A DNA stretch of 64,000 bases from contig SFKP01000010.1 of assembly GCA_004553715.1 (NCBI GenBank), forward strand, positions 1 through 64,000, in the 5' to 3' direction. A program made the position numbers and the translations under genes. This DNA comes from Clostridiales bacterium. GTDB lineage: Bacteria; Bacillota; Clostridia; TANB77; CAG-508. Shown here piece by piece: positions 26,577 to 36,730 of the stretch. Under the pieces are notes generated by a model. The model did no database searches and had not been told where the DNA came from. It saw only the letters and a program-made list of their open reading frames with translations. The stretch's first letter is position 1. Every line of letters starts with the position of its first letter.

Positions 26577-29047
26577 TTATCCTGCTGTATCTGTTGAATT
26601 GGTAATTTTATTATCTCCTGGTTCATCTGGATTTTCCGGTTTATCTGGTTCATCTGGATTTTCCGGTTCATTTGGTTTATTTGGTTCATCTGGTTTATCT
26701 GGATTTTCCGGTTCATCTGGCTCTGTTGGTTTTTCAGGTGGTACTATCGGTTCTTCTATTATAGTCTGTTTATGTTTTGTACACATTTCTTTTATTGTTA
26801 ACATATAATCTTTATCTCTTGCGCTTTGCCATGATAAATCTGTATCAGCATTTGGTCTTGTAATAAATACTTTTGTTACTCTATTTGTACAATATTCGTT
26901 TGCAAGTAATCCAGTATCTTCACATATATCTACCATCACATGACATGAACACGTTTCTTTTGGTTCTGTCCCTTTTACAAAATATTCTGTATAGGTTCTA
27001 TCTCCTCTTTGATCATGTGTACATGCTTCTGTTGGTATCAATCCTGAATCTCTACATACTTTTACACTAACTACTCCATTTGGTCTAGTATTAGAAAAAT
27101 ATTTTGATTCTAAGGTAGAGTGAATTGGTTTCATTACAGCTGCCCAAATATGCGCTGCTGGATTTCCGCTATATCTTACTGTTTCTGGTTGGTCATATCC
27201 AAACCAAGCAGCTGCTGTATAATATGGAGTAAATCCACATAACCATCTATCATTGCCTTCATCTGTTGTTCCTGTTTTTGCTGCAACACTCATATTAGAA
27301 ATTTTACAATTTGTTGCAGTTCCCGCTTTTACTGGTTGTGTTAAAACTTCTTTTACAACATAAGCTGCTGCAGATGACATTACAGTTCTTGTTTCTTGTT
27401 TTGCTTTTAAAATAACATTTCCATCTGAATCTTCAACTTTTGTGTAATATGTCGGTGTAATATATACTCCGTCATTTGCAATTGCAGCATAAGCTCCAGC
27501 CATTTCTAATGGCGATATTCCATGTGTTAAGCCTCCTAATGCAAGTGGCAATTTTGTATCTTTTTCATCATCTAATGTAGTTATTCCTACGCTTTTTAAG
27601 AAGTTTATACTTCTCTCTATTCCGATCATTTGAAGTCCTTTTACCATAGGTATATTCTGTGAAGATTCTATTGCATATCTTGTAGTAAGTAATCCTTTGT
27701 AAACTCTACCACTATTTTTTGGTTTATAACTTCCAAATGATGTTGGAACATCATCGAAAACAGTTGCAGCAGTAATAATTCCGCTATCAATTCCTGGTGC
27801 TAATACTGCTAATGGTTTCATTGCAGATCCAGTTTGCCTTACACTTTGTGTTGCTCTATTTAATCCAAATGCAGTTTTTTCACCTAATCCACCTACTGTT
27901 GCTAAAACATTACCTGTTTTATGGTCTATTAATACCATTGCTGCTTGTGATGAAACATATTCTCCATCTTTATTTTTTGTCTTTTTTGATTTTATTTGAT
28001 ATTTAGTATCAGCAAAAACTTCTTCCATTTGTTTTTGAATACCAGAATCTTGTGTTGTATATATTGTATACTTGCATATTTATATGTCCAATCATTTTTC
28101 TCCATAAAATCATTTATAACTTGGTTAATAGCTGCATCTGAATGATATGAATATACATTTTGTCTTATTGTTCCTTTTTGGAAAACTAAACCTTCTTCTA
28201 TTTGTTGTTTTGCTTCATTATATTCTTCATCTGTTATTGTTAATTCTTCTACATCTCTTAACTCATAAATTTTACTTAACACTGTTAAAGTTCTGTTTTT
28301 AATTTTTGTCTTATCTGCTTCTTCTTCTGAAAAAGGCTTATAATATTCTGGTGAATTATTTATACCTGCTAAAAATGATGCTTCTGCCAAATTTAACTCT
28401 TTTGCAGATTTGCTAAAATAATAGTTAGATGCAATTTCAACTCCAAAAGTGTTTCCTCCTAGATAAATTAGATTCAAATATTGCTCTAAAATTTGGTCTT
28501 TTGACATCTGCTCTTCAAGGTAATATGCCCTTGCCATCTCTTTTACTTTTCTTTCCCAAGTTCTGTCTTTTTCTTTTGTTGCATTTTTTACTAATTGTTG
28601 AGTAATAGTACTTCCACCATAGCTTGCAGAACCTATTCCAATTTTGCTTAAAGCATATTTTACAGTAGCTGCAAATGATCTTTTTATATCGACTCCACCA
28701 TGTTTATAAAATCTCTCATCTTCTATTGCAACAAATGCTTTAGGTAAATATGGTGACATTTCTGAAATAGATATAATTTCTCTATTTTCATCACCTGTTA
28801 ATGTTGCAATAACTATCCCATCTTTATCTTTTAGTATGCTATTTTCATTTTTTATTACAAAATTCTCTATACCTAATTTAGCATCTTTTATAACTCCAAA
28901 TACTTTACCACAAAATATCCCTACTGCAACTAGTATTGCAAAACATAATGTAATTAGCATTATTTTTATTGCTTTCTTTACCTTTGGTTTTAATTTATAC
29001 GTCTTCTTTTTAGTTTTATCTTTTTTATTATATTTTTTTATAGGCAT
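26577..29047 (-). CDS. Class A penicillin-binding protein (PBP1A type), single-base frame break
   Basis: The N-terminal frame holds a membrane segment (about 30-50) and the GT51 glycosyltransferase domain (EDERFYKHGGVD, GSTITQQLVKN, RKVKEMARA, NLIYLGG). The frame breaks near 28066-28075. The second frame holds the transpeptidase domain with SAMKPL (SxxK), SSQN (SxN) and KTGTTDEGNDRW (KTG), and a C-terminal tail of alternating Pro, Asp, Glu, Asn. Restoring one A in the short A-run gives YAKYTIYTTQDSGIQ, typical of the linker, and about 823 residues. This break is not at CGG; it is a missing base and may be a sequencing error. The enzyme polymerises and cross-links peptidoglycan outside the membrane. 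Confidence 0.88.
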
Positions 29048-29087
29048 ATTTCCCCCTCCTCCTTTTATTTTTTACATTATATTATAT

Positions 29088-29969
29088 CTACATGTTTTTT
29101 TCAACAAAATCTTCTAATATATCTTTTAAATTTGTAACCATCTTAGCACCATCTTTTATAAGCTCATTTGTGCCATAAGAATTTATACTAGTAATGTTTC
29201 CAGGTACTGCATAAACAGTTTTCCCCTGTTCTAAAGCATAGTCTACGGTTATAAAAGTTCCACTTTGTTTTGCCGCTTCTACTACTAATACTCCATCAGA
29301 CATACCACTTATAATTCTATTTCTCTTTGGAAAATTTGTTTTTTTTATCGCACTTCCTACAATAAATTCGGAAATAATTGCTCCTCCTGTTTTAATTATT
29401 TTGTTTGCCAATTCTTTATTTTCCGCAGGGTAAATTGTATCTAACCCTGTTCCTAATACTGCTACAGTTTTCCCATTTCCACTTAAAGAACCAATATGAG
29501 CACTTGCATCTATTCCTCTTGCCAACCCACTTGTTATATTAATTTCATATTTTGATAGATTTTTCGCAATGTCTTTTGCAACTTGCATACCATAAAAGCT
29601 ACAATTTCTAGAGCCAATTATTGCAAGAGATAAATTATTTAATATATTCTTATCTCCCTTTAAATATAATACTATTGGTGGGTCATAAATATGTTTTAAT
29701 TTTTCTGGATAAAATTTATCGTATATCGTTAAAATTTCAATGTTGTTTTCTAAAAGATATTTTTCATATACTTCTAAGTTTTCTTTATATTTTTTATTTA
29801 GAATTACATCTAAATGTTCTTGTTTGATTCCAAATTTTTTTAGCTTAGTTTTCGTTAATTTCCATATTTTATCTGGCATTTTATATTCATCTAGCAACTT
29901 TTTTAAAACTATAGGTTCAATTTCATTTCCTAATCTTGATAACCATATCCAATACTTTTCTTTGTTCAA
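29088..29969 (-). CDS. dprA: DNA processing protein DprA/Smf
   Basis: The 293-residue protein has the Rossmann-like DprA core: LAIIGSRNCSFYG, TSGLARGIDASAH, GKTVAVLGTGLD, FPKRNRIISGMSDGVLVVEA and the DprA-specific YAVPGNI near the end. An N-terminal SAM-like domain precedes it, and the C-terminal winged helix of longer homologues is missing. DprA loads RecA on incoming single-stranded DNA in transformation; non-competent bacteria also keep it. It precedes the PBP gene and follows folD. Confidence 0.93.
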   Translation of the reverse strand: MNKEKYWIWLSRLGNEIEPIVLKKLLDEYKMPDKIWKLTKTKLKKFGIKQEHLDVILNKKYKENLEVYEKYLLENNIEILTIYDKFYPEKLKHIYDPPIVLYLKGDKNILNNLSLAIIGSRNCSFYGMQVAKDIAKNLSKYEINITSGLARGIDASAHIGSLSGNGKTVAVLGTGLDTIYPAENKELANKIIKTGGAIISEFIVGSAIKKTNFPKRNRIISGMSDGVLVVEAAKQSGTFITVDYALEQGKTVYAVPGNITSINSYGTNELIKDGAKMVTNLKDILEDFVEKNM

Positions 29970-30001
29970 GCTATCTCCTTATCTCTTTTCCCCCTATTTA
30001 C

Positions 30002-30841
30002 TTACATTCCTGCTGCTTTTACGATGTTTGTCATAAGCATTGCGATTGTCATTGGTCCTACTCCTCCTGGAACCTTTGTAATATAGCTTGTAATAGGTGC
30101 AACCTCATCAAAATCAACATCTCCTACAAGTTTTCCATCTTCTAATCTGTTTGTACCTACGTCTATTACAACTGCGCCCTCTTTTACCATATTCTTTTTA
30201 ACAAATTTAGGTCTTCCAACAGCTGATATTAATATATCGGCCGTTTTTGTTATTTTATCTAATTCTTTGGTTTTTGAATGGCATATTGTAATTGTTGCGT
30301 TTTTATTTAAAAGACACTGTGCCATTGGTTTTCCAACAATATTGCTTCTTCCAATTATTACAGCATTTTTTCCTTCCACATCTATATTATATTCTTCTAG
30401 TAATTTCATTACCCCAAATGGTGTGCATGAAACAAATCCATCTTGATTTAAGCATAATCTACCAACATTTACAGGATTAAATCCGTCAACATCTTTTTCT
30501 GGAACTATGCTTTTAAAAGCTAAATTTATATCTAAATTATTAGGAATTGGACTTTGTAATAATATACCGTGAACATCTTGTCTTTTATTCAATGTATCAA
30601 TTAGTTTTAGAAGTTCCTCCATTTGTATTGTATCTTTTAATAAAAATTCTTCATATTCTATTCCTATTTCTTCGCAGGCTTTGCTTTTATTTCTTACATA
30701 GATTTTAGAACTAGGATCTTCTCCTACCATTATTACTGCAAGTTTTGGATGAATACCTTCTAATTTTAATTCATCTACTTTTATTTTTAAATTACTTCTT
30801 ATTTTTTGTGCAAGTTCTTTACCATCTAAGATTTTTGGCAT
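30002..30841 (-). CDS. folD: Bifunctional methylene-THF dehydrogenase / cyclohydrolase
   Basis: The 279-residue protein has the FolD signatures VGEDPSSKIYVRNKSKACEEIGI (with catalytic Lys in the YxxxK motif), GILLQSPIP, DVDGFNPVN, VIIGRSNIVGKP and PGGVGPMTIAMLM. It converts methylene-THF to formyl-THF with NADP. It follows gatB by 14 bases. Confidence 0.97.
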   Translation of the reverse strand: MPKILDGKELAQKIRSNLKIKVDELKLEGIHPKLAVIMVGEDPSSKIYVRNKSKACEEIGIEYEEFLLKDTIQMEELLKLIDTLNKRQDVHGILLQSPIPNNLDINLAFKSIVPEKDVDGFNPVNVGRLCLNQDGFVSCTPFGVMKLLEEYNIDVEGKNAVIIGRSNIVGKPMAQCLLNKNATITICHSKTKELDKITKTADILISAVGRPKFVKKNMVKEGAVVIDVGTNRLEDGKLVGDVDFDEVAPITSYITKVPGGVGPMTIAMLMTNIVKAAGM

Positions 30842-30855
30842 ATTTTATTCTCCTT

Positions 30856-32307
30856 TTATTTTTTTAATTCTTCTAAAAACATAGTATTTAACATTTGTGG
30901 GTTTGCTTTACCTTTTGTTTGTTTCATAGCTTGACCTACTAAAAATCCTAACGCTCTATCTCTTCCAGCTTTATAATCTGCAATAGATTGTGGATTTTCT
31001 TCTAATATTTTTAAAACTATTTCTTTTATAGCTCCTTCATCAGAAATTTGTATTAATCCTTTTTCTTTTATTATTTCTTCTGGATCTTTTGGGTTTACTG
31101 TCATTTCTTCTAAAACAGTTTTTGCAATACTTGTACTAATAGTTTTCTTATCTATTAAATTAATTAGTTTCCCTAATTGTTCTGCTGAAAATGGTAATTT
31201 ATCTGCTTCAATTCCTTCTTCATTTAATATTTTAATAATATCAGACATAATCCAATTACTAACAGCTTTTGGATTGTTACAAACATTATTTGCTCTTTCA
31301 AATAAATCTGATAAGTGTTTTGAACTTGTTAAAATATTTGCATCATATTCTGGCAGTCCAAGTTCTTCAATATACCTTGCTTTTCTTTTTTCCGGCATCT
31401 CTGGTAAAGTTTTACTAATTTTCTGTACATATTCATCTGAAATTCTAATCATTGCTAAATCTGGCTCTGGAAAATATCTATAATCTTGCGCATCTTCTTT
31501 ATCTCTCATTGAAAATGTTTTTCCAGATACATCATCCCATCTTAAAGTTTCTTGAGTAATAATTCCTCCATTTTCCAATACCTCTATTTGTCTTTCTGAT
31601 TCATATTCTATTGCTCTTACTATTGACCTAAATGAGTTCATATTTTTCATTTCTGTTCTTGTTCCTAATTCATCTGTTCCCTTCTTTTTTACAGAAACAT
31701 TAACATCAGCTCTTAAAGAACCTTCTTGCATTTTGCAATCTGATACTTCTATATATTCTAATATAGATTTTAATTTTTTTAAGTATGCTTCTGCTTCGCT
31801 TGCAGATGATATATCTGGTTCAGAAACTATCTCTATTAATGGAACTCCTGCTCTATTTAAATCTACTAAGCTTCCTCTTCCATATTCATCATGATTTAAT
31901 TTTCCAGCATCTTCTTCTATATGAATTCTTACTAATCTTATCTTTTTAGGTCCATTTTCTGTTTCTATTTCTACAAATCCATTTGTACAAAGTGGCATAT
32001 CAAATTGTGAAATTTGGTATGATTTTGGTAAATCTGGATAGAAATAATTTTTTCTATCGTTTTTACTTTCCTTTGCTATTGTACAATTTGTAGCAATTCC
32101 TGCTTTTATCGCATATTCTACAACTTTTTTATTCAAAACAGGTAATGCTCCAGGCATTGCCATACATACAGGACAGCAATGTGTGTTTGGTTCTCCTCCA
32201 AATTCTGTTGGACAAGAGCAAAATATTTTTGTTTTTGTTGAAAGCTCGCTATGTACTTCTAGACCTATTACTATATCATAATCTTCTTTAGACATTTTGT
32301 TATTCAT
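30856..32307 (-). CDS. gatB: Aspartyl/glutamyl-tRNA amidotransferase subunit B
   Basis: The 483-residue protein has the GatB kinase domain (IGLEVHSELSTKTKIFC, zinc cysteines in CSCP and CCPVCMAMPG), HIEEDAGKLNHD, LVDLNRAGVPLIEIVSEPD, and the C-terminal YqeY-like helical and tail domains. It phosphorylates Glu or Asp on mischarged tRNA before amidation. Together with gatC and gatA upstream it forms the transamidosome. It starts 5 bases after gatA. Confidence 0.97.
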   Translation of the reverse strand: MNNKMSKEDYDIVIGLEVHSELSTKTKIFCSCPTEFGGEPNTHCCPVCMAMPGALPVLNKKVVEYAIKAGIATNCTIAKESKNDRKNYFYPDLPKSYQISQFDMPLCTNGFVEIETENGPKKIRLVRIHIEEDAGKLNHDEYGRGSLVDLNRAGVPLIEIVSEPDISSASEAEAYLKKLKSILEYIEVSDCKMQEGSLRADVNVSVKKKGTDELGTRTEMKNMNSFRSIVRAIEYESERQIEVLENGGIITQETLRWDDVSGKTFSMRDKEDAQDYRYFPEPDLAMIRISDEYVQKISKTLPEMPEKRKARYIEELGLPEYDANILTSSKHLSDLFERANNVCNNPKAVSNWIMSDIIKILNEEGIEADKLPFSAEQLGKLINLIDKKTISTSIAKTVLEEMTVNPKDPEEIIKEKGLIQISDEGAIKEIVLKILEENPQSIADYKAGRDRALGFLVGQAMKQTKGKANPQMLNTMFLEELKK

Positions 32308-32312
32308 CCTTT

Positions 32313-33764
32313 CTATTTTTTAAAATCTGGTTTGTATTTTTCTCTAAACTTAAATGCTTGTTCAAATGCATAAGCTATTTGTAGCAATTTATCTTCTTCG
32401 AAGTGATTTCCTATTAATTGAAGTCCTATTGGTAATCGATTACTATCTACTCCAGATGGAATTGAAATTGCTGGCAATCCTGCAATATTTACAGGCACTG
32501 TATACAAATCTGCAAGATACATTTCTAATGGATTATCTGATTTTTCTCCTATTTTAAAAGCAGTTGTTGGTGATGTAGGTGTAAGAATTACATCATATTT
32601 TTCAAAACCTTTTTTAAATTCATTAATTACCAAAGTTCTTAATTTTTGTGCTTTTTTGTAATATGCCTCATAATATCCTGATGAAAGAACGTAAGTACCT
32701 AAAATTATTCTTCTTTTTACTTCATCTCCAAAACCTTCTGTCCTAGAATTTACATACAATTCTTTTAGGCTACTAAATTCTTTAGCTCTATGGCCATATC
32801 TTATTCCATCAAATCTTCCTAAGTTTGAGCTTGCCTCTGCACAAGCAATTATGTAGTATATCGGAAGCATATAATCTGCCATTGAGAAAGAAAATTCTTC
32901 TACCTTGGCTCCTAAATTTTTATAAATTTCTATTGCATTTAATATGTTCTCTTTTACTTCTTCATTAATTCCTTTTTGGAAGAACTCTTTTGGGACTCCT
33001 ATTTTTAAGCCTTTCACTCCATCTTTTAAATGTGCTAAATAATCTTTTTTATCTACATTTGCTGAAGTTGTATCTTTTTTATCATGTCCCGCAATTAATC
33101 CTAAAAGTAATGCGCAGTCTTCAACATCTTTTGTTGCAGGTCCAATTTGGTCAAGTGATGAAGCATATGCTACTAATCCATATCTTGAAACTAATCCATA
33201 AGTAGGTTTTAGTCCTACAATTCCGCAAAGTGAAGCAGGTTGTCTTACAGAACCTCCTGTTTCACTACCTAGTGCCCATGGAAGCATATTACTTGCAACA
33301 GCAGCAATACTTCCACCAGATGAACCACCTGGTACTCTTGTTAAATCCCAAGGATTTTTTGTTTTTTTGAAATATGAATATTCTGTAGAAGAACCCATTG
33401 CAAATTCATCCATATTCATTTTGCCCATCATAATAAGTCCTTCATCTTTTAATTTTTCCACAACTGTTGCATCATAAGGTGATACAAAGTCTTCAAGCAT
33501 TTTTGAAGCACAAGTAGTTTTTACTCCTTTTGTACAAATATTATCTTTAATTCCTATAGGAATGCCCTCATACTTTTTCCTTTCTGCTTCAATATTTTTC
33601 GCTGTTTCTTCTGCCTCTTTATCTAACAAAGTAATAAATGCTTGTATATCTTGTTCTTTATTGTTTATTCTTTCAATATAGCTTTTTGTTATATCCTCTG
33701 GTGTTATTTCATTTTTTTCTAACTTTTCTAATAATTCATGAACTGTAAGCTCATAAAGTTCCAT
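32313..33764 (-). CDS. gatA: Aspartyl/glutamyl-tRNA amidotransferase subunit A
   Basis: The 483-residue amidase has the Ser-cisSer-Lys triad in [10 protein letters not shown] (Lys) and [14 protein letters not shown] (both Ser), and [14 protein letters not shown]. It hydrolyses glutamine and passes ammonia to GatB. The gene has a 70-base leader that repeats the leader of gatC, including a hairpin. Confidence 0.97.
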   Translation of the reverse strand: MELYELTVHELLEKLEKNEITPEDITKSYIERINNKEQDIQAFITLLDKEAEETAKNIEAERKKYEGIPIGIKDNICTKGVKTTCASKMLEDFVSPYDATVVEKLKDEGLIMMGKMNMDEFAMGSSTEYSYFKKTKNPWDLTRVPGGSSGGSIAAVASNMLPWALGSETGGSVRQPASLCGIVGLKPTYGLVSRYGLVAYASSLDQIGPATKDVEDCALLLGLIAGHDKKDTTSANVDKKDYLAHLKDGVKGLKIGVPKEFFQKGINEEVKENILNAIEIYKNLGAKVEEFSFSMADYMLPIYYIIACAEASSNLGRFDGIRYGHRAKEFSSLKELYVNSRTEGFGDEVKRRIILGTYVLSSGYYEAYYKKAQKLRTLVINEFKKGFEKYDVILTPTSPTTAFKIGEKSDNPLEMYLADLYTVPVNIAGLPAISIPSGVDSNRLPIGLQLIGNHFEEDKLLQIAYAFEQAFKFREKYKPDFKK

Positions 33765-33769
33765 TTTTA

Positions 33770-33834
33770 TAATCCTTCCTTTCTCTGCTACAAACTAGGT
33801 TGGAAAAGATTTATTTTTCAACCTTACTTCTTCT
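33770..33834 (-). repeat. Leader repeat upstream of gatA with hairpin
   Basis: GGTTG (near 33820) and CAACC (near 33800) on the minus strand form a stem extended by AAAA/TTTT, then GAGAAAGGAAGG and the start. Nearly the same sequence, in the same order, lies before gatC at 34120-34190. It is either an intergenic processing hairpin or a duplicated ribosome-binding leader. Confidence 0.65.
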
Positions 33835-34119
33835 TTAAATTACCTTTGGTATTCTAAACATATTGTCTTCTTTGTCTTGTGCATTTTCGAGTAATCCTTT
33901 TTCATTTTCAAATGGAACTACTTCGTCTTCTCTAAATACATTTACATTTTCAATTGTTCCTATTGAAATATCTACATTTTGTGTATCTACTTTATTTATT
34001 GTATTTGCAAAGTTTAAAATATCTTCTAAATTTTTCTTATAATTTTCTAATTCTTCTTCATTAATTTTTAAATCTGCAAGTTTTGCGATATGCAAAATTT
34101 CTTCTCTTGATATCTCCAT
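33835..34119 (-). CDS. gatC: Aspartyl/glutamyl-tRNA amidotransferase subunit C
   Basis: The 94-residue protein has the GatC signature: EILHIAKLADLKINEEELENYKKNLEDILNF-type sequence, then the ILNFANTINKVDT linker and VFREDEV. GatC wraps around GatA and GatB and stabilises the complex. It is the first gene of gatCAB-folD-dprA. No clear SigA promoter is visible within its leader. Confidence 0.95.
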   Translation of the reverse strand: MEISREEILHIAKLADLKINEEELENYKKNLEDILNFANTINKVDTQNVDISIGTIENVNVFREDEVVPFENEKGLLENAQDKEDNMFRIPKVI

Positions 34120-34190
34120 TTTTGTAATCCTTCCTTTCTCAAGACATATACTGGGTTGGAAAAGATTTATTTGCCAACCTTATCTCTTCT
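34120..34190 (-). repeat. Leader repeat upstream of gatC with hairpin
   Basis: This is the second copy of the leader described at gatA. The stem GGTTGG / CCAACC lies at 34154-34179, followed by GAGAAAGGAAGG before the ATG. The 389-base gene-free stretch 34120-34508 holds this leader, MITE copy 2 and a promoter. Confidence 0.65.
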
Positions 34191-34261
34191 TTCTTAATTT
34201 ATTATTATATAATTTATGGTAAAAAAAAACAAGTGCATAAAGCTTATTTATCTATTTTTTT

Positions 34262-34405
34262 GTTACAGTTCAGACTAATTAATATATAATCCGCTCCATC
34301 TTGCTGTCGGTTGAACATTTTCTTTTCTTAGGCTAAAGTACGAAAAGAAAATGTCCAACCGACACGTGGAGCTACTAATTTGAAAATTTTGGCCTGAACA
34401 TTAAC
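34262..34405 (+). repeat. MITE-like element copy 2 (complete)
   Basis: It is 144 bp from GTTACAGTTCAGAC to GGCCTGAACATTAAC, with a central 23-bp stem around a 14-base loop and an inner GCTCCA/TGGAGC pair. Flanks ATTTTTTT (left) and ATTTTTTA (right) suggest an 8-bp target duplication with one change. Confidence 0.9.
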
Positions 34406-34427
34406 ATTTTTTATTTTGAAAACAGAT

Positions 34428-34456
34428 TTGACATTTTATGGAAACTATATTATAAT
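34428..34456 (+). promoter_or_regulatory. Consensus SigA promoter of the zinc-ribbon gene
   Basis: TTGACA (34428-34433) and TATAAT (34451-34456) are both perfect and separated by exactly 17 bases. It lies 22 bases after the MITE copy. Such a promoter predicts strong constitutive expression. Confidence 0.88.
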
Positions 34457-34508
34457 ATATTTATAATGCGTTAAGTGCGCATTAAATAAAAGGGAGGAGA
34501 TTTATTTT

Positions 34509-34856
34509 ATGAAACCAAAATCTCATTTTAAGTACTTCATCTGCTCCAATTGTGGAGCAACAGCTTCAGGGAATCCTTCCCAGGCGCCCATCTGTTGTGG
34601 CAACTCGATGTTAGAAATATCGAGGGAAATACATGATCAGCAGGCTGAAGCTAATAAAGCTGCATATAGAATCAAAAGCCAGCAGGAAGCAAGGGAAACT
34701 ATCCCCCAAAAAACCTATTGGCATTGCAAAGCCTGTGATCGCTTTACGGTCTCTTATTCTTCTGAAGAAACGCCACCTAGGTGTCTAAACAAGCATTGCT
34801 CCAGTTACAGGAGCAATATTAGAATGGAGAAGGTAGAGTCATCTTTCCTCTCTTAA
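34509..34856 (+). CDS. Small zinc-ribbon protein of unknown function, GC-richer than neighbours
   Basis: The 115-residue protein has two Cys clusters. The first is CSNC at about 12-15 with CC at about 29-30, and the second is CKAC at about 73-76 with C..KHC at about 91-96; each fits a zinc ribbon. A helical Gln/Ala/Glu-rich linker joins them. I recognise no family. Its base composition and codon choice (GCC, CAG, CGC, AGG) are clearly richer in G+C than the surrounding genes. It has a perfect promoter, a GGGAGGAGA site and a strong terminator of its own. This points to a transferred, well-expressed single-gene unit. Confidence 0.75.
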   Translation: MKPKSHFKYFICSNCGATASGNPSQAPICCGNSMLEISREIHDQQAEANKAAYRIKSQQEARETIPQKTYWHCKACDRFTVSYSSEETPPRCLNKHCSSYRSNIRMEKVESSFLS

Positions 34857-34862
34857 GTGACA

Positions 34863-34897
34863 ATAGCCCCGACAAGCTTTTTGCTAGTCGGGGCTAT
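34863..34897 (+). terminator. Terminator after the zinc-ribbon gene
   Basis: ATAGCCCCGAC (34863-34873) and GTCGGGGCTAT (34887-34897) form an 11-bp GC-rich stem followed by CTTTT. It also faces the 3' end of xerD. Confidence 0.9.
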
Positions 34898-34911
34898 CTT
34901 TTAAATTTGTT

Positions 34912-35793
34912 TTATGCTCTTGGATGAGCCTTTTTATATATGTTTTTTATTGATTCATCTTGAAATTGCATATATACTTGTGTAGATGATATGTCTGAAT
35001 GTCCAAGCATAGTTTGTATTGATTTTAAATCTGCACCATTTTGAAGTAAATGTGTTGCAAACGAATGTCTTAACACATGTGGTGTTATGTCTTTTGTTAT
35101 ATGTGCTTGTTCTTTATAATATTTTATAATCTTCCAAAAGCCTTGTCTTGTTAATCTACATCCATTTGTATTTACGAACAAAGCCTGTTCATTATCATCT
35201 TTAATTAAATATTTTCTAGAATTTTCTATATAATCTGTTAAAGCTTGTAATGAAAGTTTTCCTAATGGAATTGTTCTTTGTTTGTTTGCTTTCTTACAGA
35301 AGACATATCCATTTTCTAAGTTTACATCTGATAAATCTAATGAAATTATTTCGGTAACTCTCATTCCTGTAGCATAAGCAAATTCTAGCATTGCCTTGTC
35401 TCGAATTCCTTTTAAATCAACATTTTTAGGTTGTTCTAATAATAATGACACTTCTTGTGAAGAAAGGATTGTTGGTGCTTTTTTTTCAATTCTTGGTAAT
35501 TGTATTGATTTTGTTGGATCTTGTTTTACTTTTTTATTTTTTAATAAATATTGGTAAAATAATCTAATAGAGGCTAAATGTCTTGATATTGTAGTAGGTT
35601 TTTTATTTATATCTTTTAAATATGTTAAATAATTTTTAACATCATTTTCTTGTACTTTTAAATATTTTATATTATTGGTATCTAAATATTCTTTAAATTG
35701 AAGAACATCCCTTCTATATGATTCGAAAGTATTTTCTGATAGTTTTTTATCATTTTTTATAAATTCCAAAAATAATTCAATTTGTTTTTCCAT
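34912..35793 (-). CDS. xerD: Site-specific tyrosine recombinase XerD-like
   Basis: The 293-residue protein has the SAM-like DNA-binding N-domain (about 1-85) and the catalytic domain with R in YATGMRVTEI, K in the beta-hairpin, HVLRHSFATHLL (H, R), LGHSDIS (H) and nucleophile Y in STQVYMQF. Length and motifs fit XerC/XerD, which resolve chromosome dimers at dif. No integrase context (att sites, phage genes) is visible, so a housekeeping Xer is the best call. XerC cannot be excluded. Confidence 0.88.
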   Translation of the reverse strand: MEKQIELFLEFIKNDKKLSENTFESYRRDVLQFKEYLDTNNIKYLKVQENDVKNYLTYLKDINKKPTTISRHLASIRLFYQYLLKNKKVKQDPTKSIQLPRIEKKAPTILSSQEVSLLLEQPKNVDLKGIRDKAMLEFAYATGMRVTEIISLDLSDVNLENGYVFCKKANKQRTIPLGKLSLQALTDYIENSRKYLIKDDNEQALFVNTNGCRLTRQGFWKIIKYYKEQAHITKDITPHVLRHSFATHLLQNGADLKSIQTMLGHSDISSTQVYMQFQDESIKNIYKKAHPRA

Positions 35794-35887
35794 TTTAATT
35801 TCCTTTCTGTATACATAATGTTAGTATTATTTATATCAAAATATTAAAAAAAAGTAAATAGTTTTAGTAGAAATTTATCAAATTTTA

Positions 35888-36030
35888 GTTACAGTTCAGA
35901 CTAATTAATATATAATCCGCTCCATCTTGCTATCGGTTGGACATTTTCTTTTCTTAGGCTAAAGCACGAAAAGGAAAGTGCAACCAACACGTGGAGCTAC
36001 TAATTTGAAAATTTGGGTCTGAACATTAAC
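35888..36030 (+). repeat. MITE-like element copy 3 (complete, 8-bp target duplication)
   Basis: The 143-bp copy is bounded by GTTACAG and CATTAAC. The flanks 35880-35887 and 36031-36038 are identical, AAATTTTA, a clear target-site duplication. The right end provides the TAA stop codon of spoIIM (36026-36028). The right arm of the central hairpin has several changes. Confidence 0.93.
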
Positions 36031-36661
36031 AAATTTTAATAAGTTTTATTAACTGTCCTGATTGGTATATTTCTAAAAATGCGCTGAGAATAACTACCAA
36101 AAGCATCCCACTAGATATTAATGTATGTCTTATTCCTTCTAGTAAAATATTTTCTTTTCTTCTATCTTGGATAACTAATTTAAAAAACCTCATTCCACTA
36201 GTTGTAACTATGATTATCGCAGGTATAAATAATAAATTTTGTATAAATATTGAAGCAAAAATATATGATATTCCCTTCCATGTTCCTAATGTTAATGCTA
36301 TTGCTGCTGCAGTGTATCCTAAACAAAATCCTTTGAATATTATTATTAAATAATTTATAATAATTCCAATCATGCTAAGTCCTAATAACCACATTAAAAT
36401 TATTAATAAACTATTTTCGATAATTAAGTCTTTTAAGTATGTTGCTTCGTTTGTTTGTACACTTTTTAATTTCGTTAATAGATAATCTTTTAAATCTTGA
36501 GTTTGCATATCAGAAATATTATTTATAAATACTACTCCAAGAGCTACCGAAACCAAAAATATTATACAAGCAATCAAATATGAATTAAAATTATTTCTTA
36601 CATGCAATATTATAATTTCTCTAATTTTAGATGGTCTTTTATATGGCTTTCTTCTTTTCAT
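36026..36661 (-). CDS. spoIIM: Stage II sporulation protein M
   Basis: The 211-residue protein has five hydrophobic segments with GFCLGYTAAAIAL near the centre and an FIQNLLFIPA segment, as in SpoIIM of the DMP engulfment complex (SpoIID-SpoIIM-SpoIIP). It acts in the mother-cell membrane during engulfment. The stop codon TAA comes from the inverted repeat of an inserted element, yet the length is close to the Bacillus protein (214), so little if anything was lost. The next gene upstream on this strand is endoQ. Confidence 0.92.
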   Translation of the reverse strand: MKRRKPYKRPSKIREIIILHVRNNFNSYLIACIIFLVSVALGVVFINNISDMQTQDLKDYLLTKLKSVQTNEATYLKDLIIENSLLIILMWLLGLSMIGIIINYLIIIFKGFCLGYTAAAIALTLGTWKGISYIFASIFIQNLLFIPAIIIVTTSGMRFFKLVIQDRRKENILLEGIRHTLISSGMLLVVILSAFLEIYQSGQLIKLIKIC

Positions 36662-36730
36662 ACATTTTAAGCTCCTTTAAATTTATACATAATGTGTATT
36701 CAATAATATGAAAAAAAGAACTATTTTTCT

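Noticed and set aside
34912..35793. Integrase of a mobile element
   Set aside because: Length and motifs fit housekeeping Xer, and there are no attachment sites, relaxase or cargo genes. The MITE copies beside it have inverted repeats unlike tyrosine recombinase sites.
36639..36730. Extension of the endoQ-like gene to 36639 in the unshifted frame
   Set aside because: The added tail has no family similarity, overlaps the spoIIM start and uses CGG twice, while the shifted frame gives the family C-terminus and stops at 36731.
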